Assembly (NCBI RefSeq): GCF_022410515.1
Contig: NZ_JACSDI010000001.1
Span: 62,001 to 126,000, forward strand
DNA from: Shewanella cutis
Lineage (GTDB): Bacteria > Pseudomonadota > Gammaproteobacteria > Enterobacterales > Shewanellaceae
Direction: 5' to 3'
DNA length: 64,000 bases
Shown here: positions 27,984-36,616 of the stretch, in pieces
How the letters are laid out: each line of letters begins with the position of its first letter
Position numbering within the stretch: position 1 is the stretch's first letter
Made by a program: the position numbers and the translations under genes
Notes under the pieces: generated by a model
What the model saw: only the letters and a program-made list of their open reading frames with translations
What the model was told of the DNA's origin: nothing
The model's database searches: none

Positions 27984-29273
27984 ATGAAACCCGATATGAT
28001 GCTCGCTGGTGTTTTCGCCAAAAAACACTCTTTTACGCTGCCGCTCAACTACCAACAACCGATTGGTGAGCAAATTACCGTGTTCGCTCGAGAACTCTGC
28101 GCCATTGAAAATAAAGATAAAAAATTACCCTATATCGTCTTTTTCCAAGGAGGTCCAGGTTTTGCTGCTATGCGTCCAGCGGGCAATAGCGGCTGGATCC
28201 GCCGCGCACTTAAAGAGTTTAGAGTCTTATTACTCGATCAGCGGGGCACAGGACTTTCAAGCCCCATTAATTATCAAAGCCTTGCTCACCTTCCTCCCCA
28301 ACAACAGGCCGAATATTTAAGCCATTTTAGGGCTGATAATATTGTCCGTGATGCCGAAGCGATTCGCAGCCAGCTGTGTCCTGCGGATAAATGGGCAATC
28401 CTCGGTCAAAGCTTTGGTGGCTTCTGCGTACTGCATTATTTAAGCGCCGCGCCGCAAGGCGTGAGTGAAGCCTATATCACTGGCGGCATTCCCTCCTTAA
28501 CACGCAGCAGTGATGAGGTGTATCAAGCGACTTATCAGCGCGTATTGGCTAAAAATAATGACTTCTTTCATCGCTTCCACGATGCACAGCATCTCGTTAC
28601 TCGCCTTGCCAAACATTTACTGGAGAACTCGGTATATTTAGCCACGGGTGAGCGCCTCACTGTCGAAATGTTGCAACTGCTCGGCATTAATTTAGGCATG
28701 GAGCAAGGCCCCGAGTCGGTTTACTATTTGCTTGAACAAGCACTGGTGCGCACGCCACAAGGTGAATATGTTAATCCCCTATTTTTAAATCATTTCTGCC
28801 AATTGCTCGACTACAACACTAACCCTATTTTTGCCCTGTTACACGAGGCCATTTATTGCCAACACAACGCTTCACAGTGGTCGGCACACCGAGTACGAGA
28901 ACAATATCCAGCATTTAACTATAAGATTGGCAAGCCTTTCCTGTTTACTGGTGAGATGATTTACCCGTGGATGTTTGAGCAATTTAGCCATTTAGTTCCA
29001 CTCAAAGCCGCTGCGGAAATCCTTGCCGATAAGGCAGACTGGCCTGCGCTTTATAACCTTGAGCAACTTAGCCATAACCGCGTGCCCGTTGCCGCGGCGA
29101 TTTACAGTGAAGATATGTATGTCGAAATGAACTATAGCCTTGAAACCGTCAAACAAGTTGCAAACCTAAAGTATTGGTTAACCTCAGAATATGAACACAA
29201 TGGTATTCGAATGGATGGCGAGCGGATCTTAGATAAGCTCATCAGCCTCAACCGCGGTGATATCTTAAGATAA
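27984..29273 (+). CDS. pip: Prolyl aminopeptidase (alpha/beta hydrolase, peptidase S33)
   Basis: 429 residues from ATG 27984. The oxyanion segment FFQGGPGFAA (about 50-60), the nucleophile elbow GQSFGGF (about 142) and the late SEYEHNGIRMDG with the presumed catalytic His near 409 define a serine hydrolase of the proline iminopeptidase group, which removes N-terminal proline from peptides. Length fits the long S33 branch found in Shewanella and Xanthomonas. No signal peptide, so cytoplasmic. Single gene with its own terminator. Confidence 0.88.
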   Translation: MKPDMMLAGVFAKKHSFTLPLNYQQPIGEQITVFARELCAIENKDKKLPYIVFFQGGPGFAAMRPAGNSGWIRRALKEFRVLLLDQRGTGLSSPINYQSLAHLPPQQQAEYLSHFRADNIVRDAEAIRSQLCPADKWAILGQSFGGFCVLHYLSAAPQGVSEAYITGGIPSLTRSSDEVYQATYQRVLAKNNDFFHRFHDAQHLVTRLAKHLLENSVYLATGERLTVEMLQLLGINLGMEQGPESVYYLLEQALVRTPQGEYVNPLFLNHFCQLLDYNTNPIFALLHEAIYCQHNASQWSAHRVREQYPAFNYKIGKPFLFTGEMIYPWMFEQFSHLVPLKAAAEILADKADWPALYNLEQLSHNRVPVAAAIYSEDMYVEMNYSLETVKQVANLKYWLTSEYEHNGIRMDGERILDKLISLNRGDILR

Positions 29274-29378
29274 ATGTTAATTTTTTTAAGGGTTAATTAA
29301 GTAAAAGCTGTCATTGTGTGCAGGCTCCTCATCCAAATGAGTGATTTTGGCTACAACGTTCAACGACCTATTTTCCGT

Positions 29379-29411
29379 AAGAGTAATCCGAATTGGATTA
29401 CTCTTTTTTTT
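29379..29411 (+). terminator. Terminator of the prolyl aminopeptidase gene
   Basis: AAGAGTAATCC and GGATTACTC form an 11-bp stem around GAATT, followed by eight or more T. Confidence 0.92.
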
Positions 29412-29413
29412 GG

Positions 29414-29441
29414 AAAAAAAGCACCCAACAAGGTTGGGTGC
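29414..29441 (-). terminator. Terminator of the flavocytochrome operon
   Basis: GCACCCAAC/GTTGGGTGC stem with a 3-base loop; on the minus strand it is followed by seven T. It lies about 50 bases after the cytochrome stop codon. Confidence 0.9.
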
Positions 29442-29492
29442 ATGACAACAGCTGTCAAAAAATGCAGGGGAGCGAGTTTAAAAAGGATGAAA

Positions 29493-29876
29493 TTAACGTT
29501 TCATCTGGGGATATGTAAATTCATGGCATTGATTACAATAGACTTTACTTTCTTTATGCTCCTGGTGGCAGTAAGTACAAGGTAGGTCAGTACCATAGTG
29601 CAGGCTGTCATGGGGATTAGGCTCAACCGAGTGACCCGCATCCGCAGGGCGCTGAGTCTGTTTAGCCACCTCCTGCGGTGAACCATGGCAACTACTGCAA
29701 GTCGCTGCGTCGGGAACTGTTTTACGTTTTGCATCACCGTGGCATGCCGCACAATCGACCTTACCATCAGCTCCAGTCATTACCTCTTTATGGTAATCCT
29801 TGATATTCATTGCATTAGCAGCCATAGGTGTAGCTAGCATGAAACCGAGTAATAGAATAAATACGGGTTTTAACAT
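29493..29876 (-). CDS. Periplasmic tetraheme cytochrome c
   Basis: 127 residues with a signal peptide cleaved near AANA-MNI (residue 22). Four CxxCH heme sites are present: CAACH (42-46), CSSCH (60-64), CTYCH (100-104) and CNQCH (114-118). Size and spacing resemble the heme domain of Shewanella flavocytochrome c fumarate reductase, here as a separate protein. It should carry electrons, probably from the quinol dehydrogenase CymA, to the flavoprotein encoded two genes upstream. Last gene of the operon. Confidence 0.93.
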   Translation of the reverse strand: MLKPVFILLLGFMLATPMAANAMNIKDYHKEVMTGADGKVDCAACHGDAKRKTVPDAATCSSCHGSPQEVAKQTQRPADAGHSVEPNPHDSLHYGTDLPCTYCHQEHKESKVYCNQCHEFTYPQMKR

Positions 29877-29917
29877 CAGAGTCTTCCTAGGCGGGGCATG
29901 CTGCCCCGCATCGCAAA

Positions 29918-31555
29918 TTAATAATGTGTAATAAAGTCAGTAGACGCTTGGATATCCGGTGTGAATGGGCGATCTTTTGCAACAAAAGGTACTTTTGCAC
30001 GGTAAGCCTTGTACATGGCTTGAGTCGCTTTACCTAGTTGCAGATCTGGGTTAGCTTGCTTACGTAAATCAATCGCTTGAGTAGAGTGTAATAACTCTAA
30101 ACCATAGATGACTCGGGTGTTATCGACGATTTGGATCAGGTTATCTGATGCTAACTTAAGGTTAGTAAAGGTATCTTCAATGCCACCGGCGATAGAAATG
30201 CCATCAAAGGAGACTGGCGTCGCTAACTGTTTGTTACGCACTTGCATATCCACAAAGGCTTTTTGAATAGCACCAAAGGCATGGCCTTGGTTTTCTGGCG
30301 CACTTAAGAAGCGCGTTAGCTTAGTAAAGTGCTCATCGGACAAATGAATGGTCCGCATCACACTGTTATGGGACACATGGGTCAGCGCCACACTCAAGTT
30401 TTGCACTGCGAGAGCCACAGGTAAAGGTTCGAAGTTAGTGGTTGGGAATACCCCGCCCTGTCCTTCAACCATATACTTAGCCACCTGCGGGAACTGCGCA
30501 TACTGGTTTGACGCGCCCACGATCACCGCAGGGTTATCATCGGAATGGTTAATTTGGATATTAATGACTTCATCCAATGAGGCTAACGCCTGCTCAGCAC
30601 CCGCAAAGGTATAAGCCGTGGTTCTAAAGCTCAGCGGATCCTGCAATGGACGCTCATCATTCAACTGCCATAAATAGCTGCCATCAAGTTGTTTTAAGAT
30701 GTCACTGGTCGCAGTTTTAATATAAGGGAACGGGCGGATATCATTGGTTTGTGGCAAGAATGGCGCCACGTTACCGTTTAAGCCTTCCAAACTTAAACCA
30801 AAGACAGTTGGCGACACGGACAATAATTGTTTCGCCTCACGGTAACCTTGCATTGCATACGCCACAGCAAAGGCGTTGTTAGATAAAATCGACAACGCAT
30901 CTTTACCCATTGGGACTAATGGCGTAATGTCCGCATCGGCCATCGCTTCTTTACTGCTAACACGCTGACCTTTATAGAATACTTCCCATTCGCCAATCAT
31001 AGCTAAACCAACATGGGATGAAAGTAGAATGTCCGCCTCACCCACAGTGCCCTTGGCTGGGATCACAGGCGTAAGTCCCTTGTTAAGATAGGCTTCATAA
31101 AGCTCAGCCACTTCGGGTTGCACACCGGTTTGTCCGGCCAGCATGGTATTTAAACGTACCGCTAAAGCTACGCGAGTGAGTCGAATGGGTGCAGCCTCCC
31201 CCACACCCGCACTGTGTGCACGTAAGGTGCTGAAGTTAAAGCTTCTGGAAGCATCGAGCACCGCATCACTCAGTTTGCCATTGGCATCAAACAGCTTGTG
31301 ATCTTTGTTAAGCCCAACACCGACGGTTAAACCATAAACGGGTTTACCAAGACGCGCAGCTTCCATCAATAGTTCGTGAGCTTTCACTAATTGGGTTTTA
31401 GCTTGTGGGGCAATTTTTACTTTAGCACCATCGGCAATTGCCCACGCTTGATCTTGGGTTAAATGTTTACCGTCAAGCACCACTTGTTCCATCGCTAACG
31501 CACTGCCTGAGAGTAAACTCAAGGTGAGAGATGCCATCAACACTGATTTATTCAT
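29918..31555 (-). CDS. Exported histidine/aromatic ammonia-lyase-fold protein lacking the MIO triad
   Basis: 545 residues from ATG 31555 (GGAG 7 bases upstream). A signal peptide (MNKSVLMASL then SGSALA-ME) predicts the periplasm, unlike cytoplasmic HutH. Family landmarks are VYGLTVGVG (about 73), the SDDNPAVIVG segment (HutH TDNP), LQDPLSFR (HutH Q-D-x-Y-S-x-R) and TTNFEPLPVALAVQNLSVAL (HutH GGNFH...NL). At the position of the Ala-Ser-Gly that cyclises to MIO, this protein has Glu173-Ala-Asp175 in GTVGEADILLSS, so MIO cannot form. As I recall, ergothionase, which eliminates trimethylamine from ergothioneine, is a MIO-independent member of this fold. I infer an elimination on a betaine or other activated amino acid. 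A plain histidine ammonia-lyase label would be misleading. Confidence 0.8.
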   Translation of the reverse strand: MNKSVLMASLTLSLLSGSALAMEQVVLDGKHLTQDQAWAIADGAKVKIAPQAKTQLVKAHELLMEAARLGKPVYGLTVGVGLNKDHKLFDANGKLSDAVLDASRSFNFSTLRAHSAGVGEAAPIRLTRVALAVRLNTMLAGQTGVQPEVAELYEAYLNKGLTPVIPAKGTVGEADILLSSHVGLAMIGEWEVFYKGQRVSSKEAMADADITPLVPMGKDALSILSNNAFAVAYAMQGYREAKQLLSVSPTVFGLSLEGLNGNVAPFLPQTNDIRPFPYIKTATSDILKQLDGSYLWQLNDERPLQDPLSFRTTAYTFAGAEQALASLDEVINIQINHSDDNPAVIVGASNQYAQFPQVAKYMVEGQGGVFPTTNFEPLPVALAVQNLSVALTHVSHNSVMRTIHLSDEHFTKLTRFLSAPENQGHAFGAIQKAFVDMQVRNKQLATPVSFDGISIAGGIEDTFTNLKLASDNLIQIVDNTRVIYGLELLHSTQAIDLRKQANPDLQLGKATQAMYKAYRAKVPFVAKDRPFTPDIQASTDFITHY

Positions 31556-31590
31556 TATTATCTCCAACATTTTGTTATATTTAATAAAAT

Positions 31591-33144
31591 CTAGGCTTGC
31601 TTGAGTGCCACCGCGCTCGCTGCGGCGCAGTTTCGGCCTGCATTGCGCCCCGTTACGACCCCTTCAGCCACGGCACAGGCACCTAATCGACTCGCCCCGT
31701 GGATACCGCCCGTGGCCTCGCCCGCGGCATATAATCCAGGAATGGCTTTATTGCTAACTAAATGCAGCACTTCAGATTGGGTGTTTACCTTCACCCCGCC
31801 CATGCAGTAATGCACCTTCGGCCACATACGCACCGCGTACCAAGGGCCTTTGTCTAGCACGATGGCCTCTTGCATTGGCCGATCGAATTCTTTATCGACG
31901 CCAGTCTTCACCGCCTCGTTCCAGCGCTCGACTTGCGCCTTTAACGCCTTAGCAGGCATGCCGTAAATTTGGGCTAATTCATCTAAGGTCTCGGCCTTGC
32001 TGATGACCTTGTATTTCAAGCCCCAATCAAGGGTTTGCGCCTTGCTGGCACCGGTGGCATTAGTAAAGCCAATGGGGTAGACAGGCTGCCCTTTTTCATC
32101 CCGTCTGGTCATAATGGCGTCGGCCCGCGCCTTACGATCAGCTAATTCATTGAAGAAACGCTCTCCGGTGCGCACGTCCACGACAATGCCGTGGGGATAG
32201 GTTGCAATCGTATTGAACTGGGATGCCGTACCAAATCCCTTCTCATCGGGAGACGCCCAAGGGCCAAGTTGAATTTGGTCTAAATGAATGGGATTGGCCC
32301 CAATCAGCATCATCTGCTTGAGCGCCTCTGAGGTTGCGCCAGCATGGTTGGTTGAATCTAAATCACTGTTTAACTCAGGTAATTGCATCATGCGATATTC
32401 AATATCGCGACCAAAACCACCGGTCGCCATAATCACGCCACGGCGCGCGCCGATGCGGCGTATTTTACCCGTGCGCTCATTGGGAAAATAAAAACCTTCA
32501 CGAACTTCGACACCGATCACCCGTCCGGCATCATCTTGTACAAAGCCTTCGAGCTTGGTCTGATTTTTCATGATAACGCCCTTGTCTCGTGCGGCTTTGA
32601 TCAAGGGACGAATAATGCCAGCACCGGAACTTTCAACGGTTTGCAGTACCCGTTGTACCGAGTGCCCGCCAAAGTGCTGCACGAAGGGTTTCCAATGAAC
32701 ACCGTAATCAATCAACCACTGGCAAGACTCGGCAGTACCGTTACACACCAGTTTGAGCATTTCCACATCGTTCATGCCACGACCTGCGCGCAGCATGTCC
32801 GCGACCATAGCATCGACCGAATCTTCAATCCCTGCCTGCTTTTGTAAGGGAGAACCCGCCACAGCCATCGCGCCACCGTTGATGGTAGAGTTGCCACCAA
32901 ACACTGGCATCTTATCGATAACCATCACGCTGACGCCTGCTTCTCGGGCTTGCAATGCTGCGGACATTCCAGCAAAACCGCTGCCAACCACCAGCACATC
33001 CACTATTTCATCAAAGTTGACAGGGGCTGAAGCACAACTTGCCGTGGCAGGCAGCGCCATACTTGCCCCCAGCCCTGCGGCCATTACCATGCCTCCCTTT
33101 AATAACTGGCGACGCCCCGCATTAATATCTTGGGTTTTACTCAT
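31591..33144 (-). CDS. Tat-exported flavoprotein of the fumarate reductase/flavocytochrome c family
   Basis: 517 residues from ATG 33144 (AAGGA about 8 bases upstream). A twin-arginine signal GRRQLLKGGMVMAAG lies at residues 10-24. The FAD motif VVGSGFAGMSAALQA is near residue 57, FGGNSTINGGAMAVAG follows and GLYAAGEATGGIHGASRLG is near the end. The last contains the Arg that binds the substrate carboxylate in fumarate reductases, and WPKVHYCMGG keeps one of the paired His. There is no heme domain; the tetraheme cytochrome in the same operon supplies it. Relatives reduce fumarate, urocanate, methacrylate or cinnamates at a C=C bond. The neighbouring lyase suggests that the acceptor is the unsaturated acid the lyase makes. 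First gene of a sigma54-driven operon. Confidence 0.9.
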   Translation of the reverse strand: MSKTQDINAGRRQLLKGGMVMAAGLGASMALPATASCASAPVNFDEIVDVLVVGSGFAGMSAALQAREAGVSVMVIDKMPVFGGNSTINGGAMAVAGSPLQKQAGIEDSVDAMVADMLRAGRGMNDVEMLKLVCNGTAESCQWLIDYGVHWKPFVQHFGGHSVQRVLQTVESSGAGIIRPLIKAARDKGVIMKNQTKLEGFVQDDAGRVIGVEVREGFYFPNERTGKIRRIGARRGVIMATGGFGRDIEYRMMQLPELNSDLDSTNHAGATSEALKQMMLIGANPIHLDQIQLGPWASPDEKGFGTASQFNTIATYPHGIVVDVRTGERFFNELADRKARADAIMTRRDEKGQPVYPIGFTNATGASKAQTLDWGLKYKVISKAETLDELAQIYGMPAKALKAQVERWNEAVKTGVDKEFDRPMQEAIVLDKGPWYAVRMWPKVHYCMGGVKVNTQSEVLHLVSNKAIPGLYAAGEATGGIHGASRLGACAVAEGVVTGRNAGRNCAAASAVALKQA

Positions 33145-33187
33145 GCTGATTTCCTTCAATAATCACTGGAACTTGTCAGCTTGAAAG

Positions 33188-33203
33188 TGCAGGTGCTGTG
33201 CCA
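33188..33203 (-). promoter_or_regulatory. Sigma54 promoter of the flavoprotein operon
   Basis: Minus-strand TGGCACAGCACCTGCA fits TGGCACG-N4-TTGCW; the GG and GC are 10 bases apart, which is decisive for sigma54. It lies about 45 bases upstream of the start codon, and the divergent gene encodes a sigma54 activator. Confidence 0.88.
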
Positions 33204-33275
33204 AGCAGCTAAAAGGAGGTATTTAAGTGGCGAACTTTGATTGCAGGCACAAAATCACGAAATATAAAGATCTAC

Positions 33276-33295
33276 AATCACGATACTTAGTGATT
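33276..33295. promoter_or_regulatory. Activator binding site (UAS), AATCACG palindrome
   Basis: AATCACGATACTTAGTGATT has inverted 6-base arms and matches the core of the palindrome upstream of the porin gene. It is about 70 bases upstream of the -24 element and 15 bases before the activator gene. A second, half-conserved copy (AATCACGAAATAT) is at 33253-33265. Confidence 0.75.
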
Positions 33296-33309
33296 AACAT
33301 GAAATATCA

Positions 33310-34836
33310 ATGGAAAAACACTTTTATTACGAATCAACCTTAAGGCTCTGTAGTAGTCTGCAACTGGAGAAATCCCTACAGAGCTACTTTGAGTTTATTC
33401 GGGATGAATTGCCCATTGATGGGCTATATGTGAATATTTTTCGCAAACAATTTAATGATATACAGTTTATCGCCCATGTTGATGAGACCCATTGCTGCAC
33501 CTTAGACAAGTGCATTCCCCTCCCTGAACAAATGGCACAATTCCTAGAAGATCCCGAGCGCCCAAGGGTCAGAATTGTTAATGATATTGAGCATGATCCT
33601 GTTACTTCATTAGTCGCACCTAAAGTGATAAACCATATTCGCTCACTGATTATTCTGCGAATGTCGATAGAAAATACTCACCTTGGGATAGTCGGCTTTT
33701 ATGCCAAAACCACAGGCGTATTTAGACCACGCCATGCCGACCTCATTGCGCCGCATATGCAAACCTTAGCGCTGATCACGGCATTAAATCTAAGGGGCCG
33801 TAATTTACTCAAGGAAAACGAAGCGCTATCGAAACAAAATGTCAGTCTGCGTCGCACCTTAGATGTTCAAAATGGCGTTGTGGGTGCCAACTCGGGGCTC
33901 AAACAGGTGATGCAACAGGTGCAATCCATCGCCAAAATCAATACGACAGTCTTGATGCTGGGCGAAACGGGTTGCGGCAAGGAAGTGATCGCCAATGCCA
34001 TCCACGAATTGTCGGAACGTTCAGGTAAACCATTTATCAAAGTAAACTGTGGCGCCATTCCTGATACTTTGATTGACTCCGAGCTGTTTGGTTATGAAAA
34101 AGGCGCCTTTACAGGTGCTGAATCCCGCAAGATTGGCTACTTTGAACAAGCCAATGGTGGCACGATTTTTTTAGATGAGATAGGTGAGCTGCCGCTTTCA
34201 GCGCAAGTTCGGCTTTTACGAGTATTACAAAATAGCTGTATCACCCGTGTTGGCGGCCACGATGCGGTGCAACTCGATATTCGTATAATCGCGGCGACCC
34301 ACAGAAACCTTCAAGCCATGGTACACAGAGAGGTGTTCCGTGAAGATCTCTGGTATCGACTCGCGATTTTCCCGATCGAAATCCCGTCATTAAGACAAAG
34401 ACGCACAGACATTCCCCTACTTGTGCAACATTTTATTGAGCAACTGAGCGCCAAGTTTAATTTGCCGCAGTTGCCAAGAATTGCACCAGACCAACTGAAT
34501 ATCCTCAATCAATATGGCTGGCCGGGCAACGTGCGAGAACTTATCAACGTACTTGAGCGCGCCATCATTCAGCATCCTGCTGGGCCACTCGACTTTCGTT
34601 TTCTGGCACCACAAAGCTGTGAAGAAGTGAAAACCCCATCCAATCAAACCGTGATTATCGACCCAAGCCATGCCACCGATAAATTAGTGCCGCTGGATGT
34701 GATGACAAAAAAATACATCAGCCATGCCTTAAGGATCACAGGGGGCAAACTGTATGGCCCAGGTGGTGCAGCGGAGTTATTGGACATTAATGCCAATACG
34801 CTACGCAGTAAAATGAAGAAGTTAGGGATTGTGTAA
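33310..34836 (+). CDS. Sigma54-dependent transcriptional activator (FhlA/NorR type)
   Basis: 508 residues. An N-terminal GAF-like sensor (about 1-165) is followed by a coiled linker. The AAA+ domain has Walker A GETGCGKE (about 218), the sigma54-contact loop GAFTGA in YEKGAFTGAESR (about 263) and Walker B GGTIFLDEIGEL; IIAATHRNL and WPGNVREL follow. A Fis-type helix-turn-helix (GGAAELLDINANTLRSKMKKLGI) closes the protein. There is no receiver domain, so it should sense a small molecule. It is divergent from the flavoprotein operon, whose sigma54 promoter and UAS sites lie in the shared 165-bp gap. It is probably the regulator of that operon and of the porin gene. Confidence 0.93.
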   Translation: MEKHFYYESTLRLCSSLQLEKSLQSYFEFIRDELPIDGLYVNIFRKQFNDIQFIAHVDETHCCTLDKCIPLPEQMAQFLEDPERPRVRIVNDIEHDPVTSLVAPKVINHIRSLIILRMSIENTHLGIVGFYAKTTGVFRPRHADLIAPHMQTLALITALNLRGRNLLKENEALSKQNVSLRRTLDVQNGVVGANSGLKQVMQQVQSIAKINTTVLMLGETGCGKEVIANAIHELSERSGKPFIKVNCGAIPDTLIDSELFGYEKGAFTGAESRKIGYFEQANGGTIFLDEIGELPLSAQVRLLRVLQNSCITRVGGHDAVQLDIRIIAATHRNLQAMVHREVFREDLWYRLAIFPIEIPSLRQRRTDIPLLVQHFIEQLSAKFNLPQLPRIAPDQLNILNQYGWPGNVRELINVLERAIIQHPAGPLDFRFLAPQSCEEVKTPSNQTVIIDPSHATDKLVPLDVMTKKYISHALRITGGKLYGPGGAAELLDINANTLRSKMKKLGIV

Positions 34837-35114
34837 TACCAATCGTATTAAATATCTGTTCATTCAGCGGGAATTCAACGCGCTTTAGACAAGGCGAAGG
34901 CGTGAAGGCATAGTGGTGCTCTGCCTAAGCCTTAAACGCAGTATAAAGCGCGTTGCCATACACTGAACATCAGCCGCCCTTGGGGAGCCACACAGGCATC
35001 CCACTCCGGTGTTGCATTGACTTAAAAGGGAATGACCATTTCTGCGTCAATGCGCCTGGGATTGAAATGCCTATGAGGCTCTGAACTGATTAGATATTTA
35101 ATGTGATTGGTATA
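34836..35114. repeat. MITE-like element with inverted ends
   Basis: The left AATACCAATCGTATTAAATA and the complement of the right end (TATACCAATCACATTAAATA) are nearly identical over 20 bases. The interior has no gene. It starts inside the stop codon region of the activator gene. Confidence 0.8.
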
Positions 35115-35137
35115 ACACTCAAAAATGGATCGTAAAG

Positions 35138-35162
35138 AAAAAGGCCACAAAATGTGGCCTTT
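35138..35162 (-). terminator. Terminator of the porin gene
   Basis: AAAGGCCACA/TGTGGCCTTT perfect stem around a 3-base loop, with A-run and T-run at the two sides; 38 bases after the porin stop. Confidence 0.88.
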
Positions 35163-35200
35163 GATTTGTGCTACCGAATTAGTCGGTCAAGCCATTGAGC

Positions 35201-36370
35201 TTAGAAGAAATAACGAATACCAACGGCGTAGTTATTGTCTTGCAGATCTTCATAGGCCTTATCGTCCATGTTGCTAAAGTCAATCTTGGCTTCGGCGTAC
35301 ATAATGGTGTCGCGGCTATAACGATAATGCAGACCAAGTACCGCAAACTGGCGAGTCCACTTACCCTGAATTGCCGTGTTTTCATCAGTATCGAGATCTT
35401 GATAGGTCAGCAATACACTCGGCACAAAGCCATTGTCATATTGATAAGCCACGATAAATTCAGCACCTGTAGAATCGTAAAGCTCGCCACCCACTAACTC
35501 ATTTTGCTCACTCTTATGGGCGTTAAAACCAACATATAATCCATCGGCATCACGACCCGGCGCATACTGATAGAAACTACCATACTGCGCACCAATACCA
35601 ATGATTTGATTGGTATTATCTACGTCTTTACCCGCGAGGTTTCCAGTAAAGTCGCCACGGTTAAAACCCGCTAACACCTTAAATTTATCGGTAATGTAGT
35701 AAGTGGCACTCGCACCATAGCTAGGGTCGAAGCTCAGCTCTGAACCATCATTTAAGGCATGACCTTGGTTGTCATAGAGTGCAACATCGCTATTTTGCTT
35801 AGAAGCGTATTGCACAGCGATATGTAGATTGCCAAAGGTATTTCGGTATTGCAGCGCCGCGTCAGCACGACCCGCCCCCGTCAGACCACCATCACCGAAG
35901 GTGTAAGCTCCGACAGACCAGCCAGTAAACGCATTGAGCACATCAGTAGTATAAGCCACGTCATAGTAAGCACCCCATTGCTTACCAAAGCTGAGGGTAC
36001 CCCACTTTTCGTGTGCCATGCCGACATAACCTAAACGGTTGAACAGGAAATCTGAGGTTTTTGATGCCGATAATTGGCCGCCACCTTGGCCTTGGGTATA
36101 GATCAGGCCATCGTCGCTGGTGACCATGTTAATGCCCCATTCCGTGTGGGCAAACGAATGCCAACCGTTTTTCTCTTGGCGATCGAAACGGAAGCCCACC
36201 CGAGAAAAGTTATCGATAACCGAAGTTTCATGACCATCATTTAACGCCGCAAAGCCTAACCACCCCATCATATTGACGCTATTGGTTTGATCGTTATACA
36301 GCTCGACCGCTTGAGTTGTACCAGTGAGCAGCACCGCGGGGATCATCACTGCAAGCAATTTCTTTTTCAT
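35201..36370 (-). CDS. Outer membrane porin
   Basis: 389 residues with a signal peptide (MKKKLLAVMIPAVLLTGTTQA). The rest shows alternating strands rich in Gly, Tyr and Asp, typical loops (FGKQWGAYYDVAYTTDVL, the L3-like constriction region of general porins) and a terminal aromatic YFF. These identify a 16-strand trimeric porin. Its promoter is sigma54 type with the same palindrome as the flavoprotein operon, so it should be co-induced and may admit that pathway's substrate. Confidence 0.92.
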   Translation of the reverse strand: MKKKLLAVMIPAVLLTGTTQAVELYNDQTNSVNMMGWLGFAALNDGHETSVIDNFSRVGFRFDRQEKNGWHSFAHTEWGINMVTSDDGLIYTQGQGGGQLSASKTSDFLFNRLGYVGMAHEKWGTLSFGKQWGAYYDVAYTTDVLNAFTGWSVGAYTFGDGGLTGAGRADAALQYRNTFGNLHIAVQYASKQNSDVALYDNQGHALNDGSELSFDPSYGASATYYITDKFKVLAGFNRGDFTGNLAGKDVDNTNQIIGIGAQYGSFYQYAPGRDADGLYVGFNAHKSEQNELVGGELYDSTGAEFIVAYQYDNGFVPSVLLTYQDLDTDENTAIQGKWTRQFAVLGLHYRYSRDTIMYAEAKIDFSNMDDKAYEDLQDNNYAVGIRYFF

Positions 36371-36450
36371 ATCATCTACACCTATTCATTCAGCTAAATC
36401 ATAAATAATCTTATGATTTAATTGGCTTATTATATTATCCAGCCAAGACA

Positions 36451-36467
36451 AAGCAGTTAGCATGCCA
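36451..36467 (-). promoter_or_regulatory. Sigma54 promoter of the porin gene
   Basis: Minus-strand TGGCATGCTAACTGCTT; GG and GC are 10 bases apart. It is about 80 bases upstream of the start codon. Confidence 0.82.
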
Positions 36468-36511
36468 CGGCGCGGAAAAGCTGAGTTTCAAGGTGTTTTT
36501 TAGAAGTGGAT

Positions 36512-36541
36512 CCGGCAATCACGAAATACCGTGATTGCCGG
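36512..36541. promoter_or_regulatory. Perfect 12-bp palindrome, activator UAS of the porin gene
   Basis: The arms CCGGCAATCACG (36512-36523) and CGTGATTGCCGG (36530-36541) are exact complements around AAATAC. Position about 45-75 bases upstream of the -24 element suits an enhancer-binding protein. The AATCACG...GTGATT core is shared with 33276-33295. Confidence 0.85.
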
Positions 36542-36616
36542 TTATTAAATATCGCGGAACAAATTAAATATCGTTACCCAATAGGTTGCATCTATGACAA
36601 TTTAATCACACATGTG

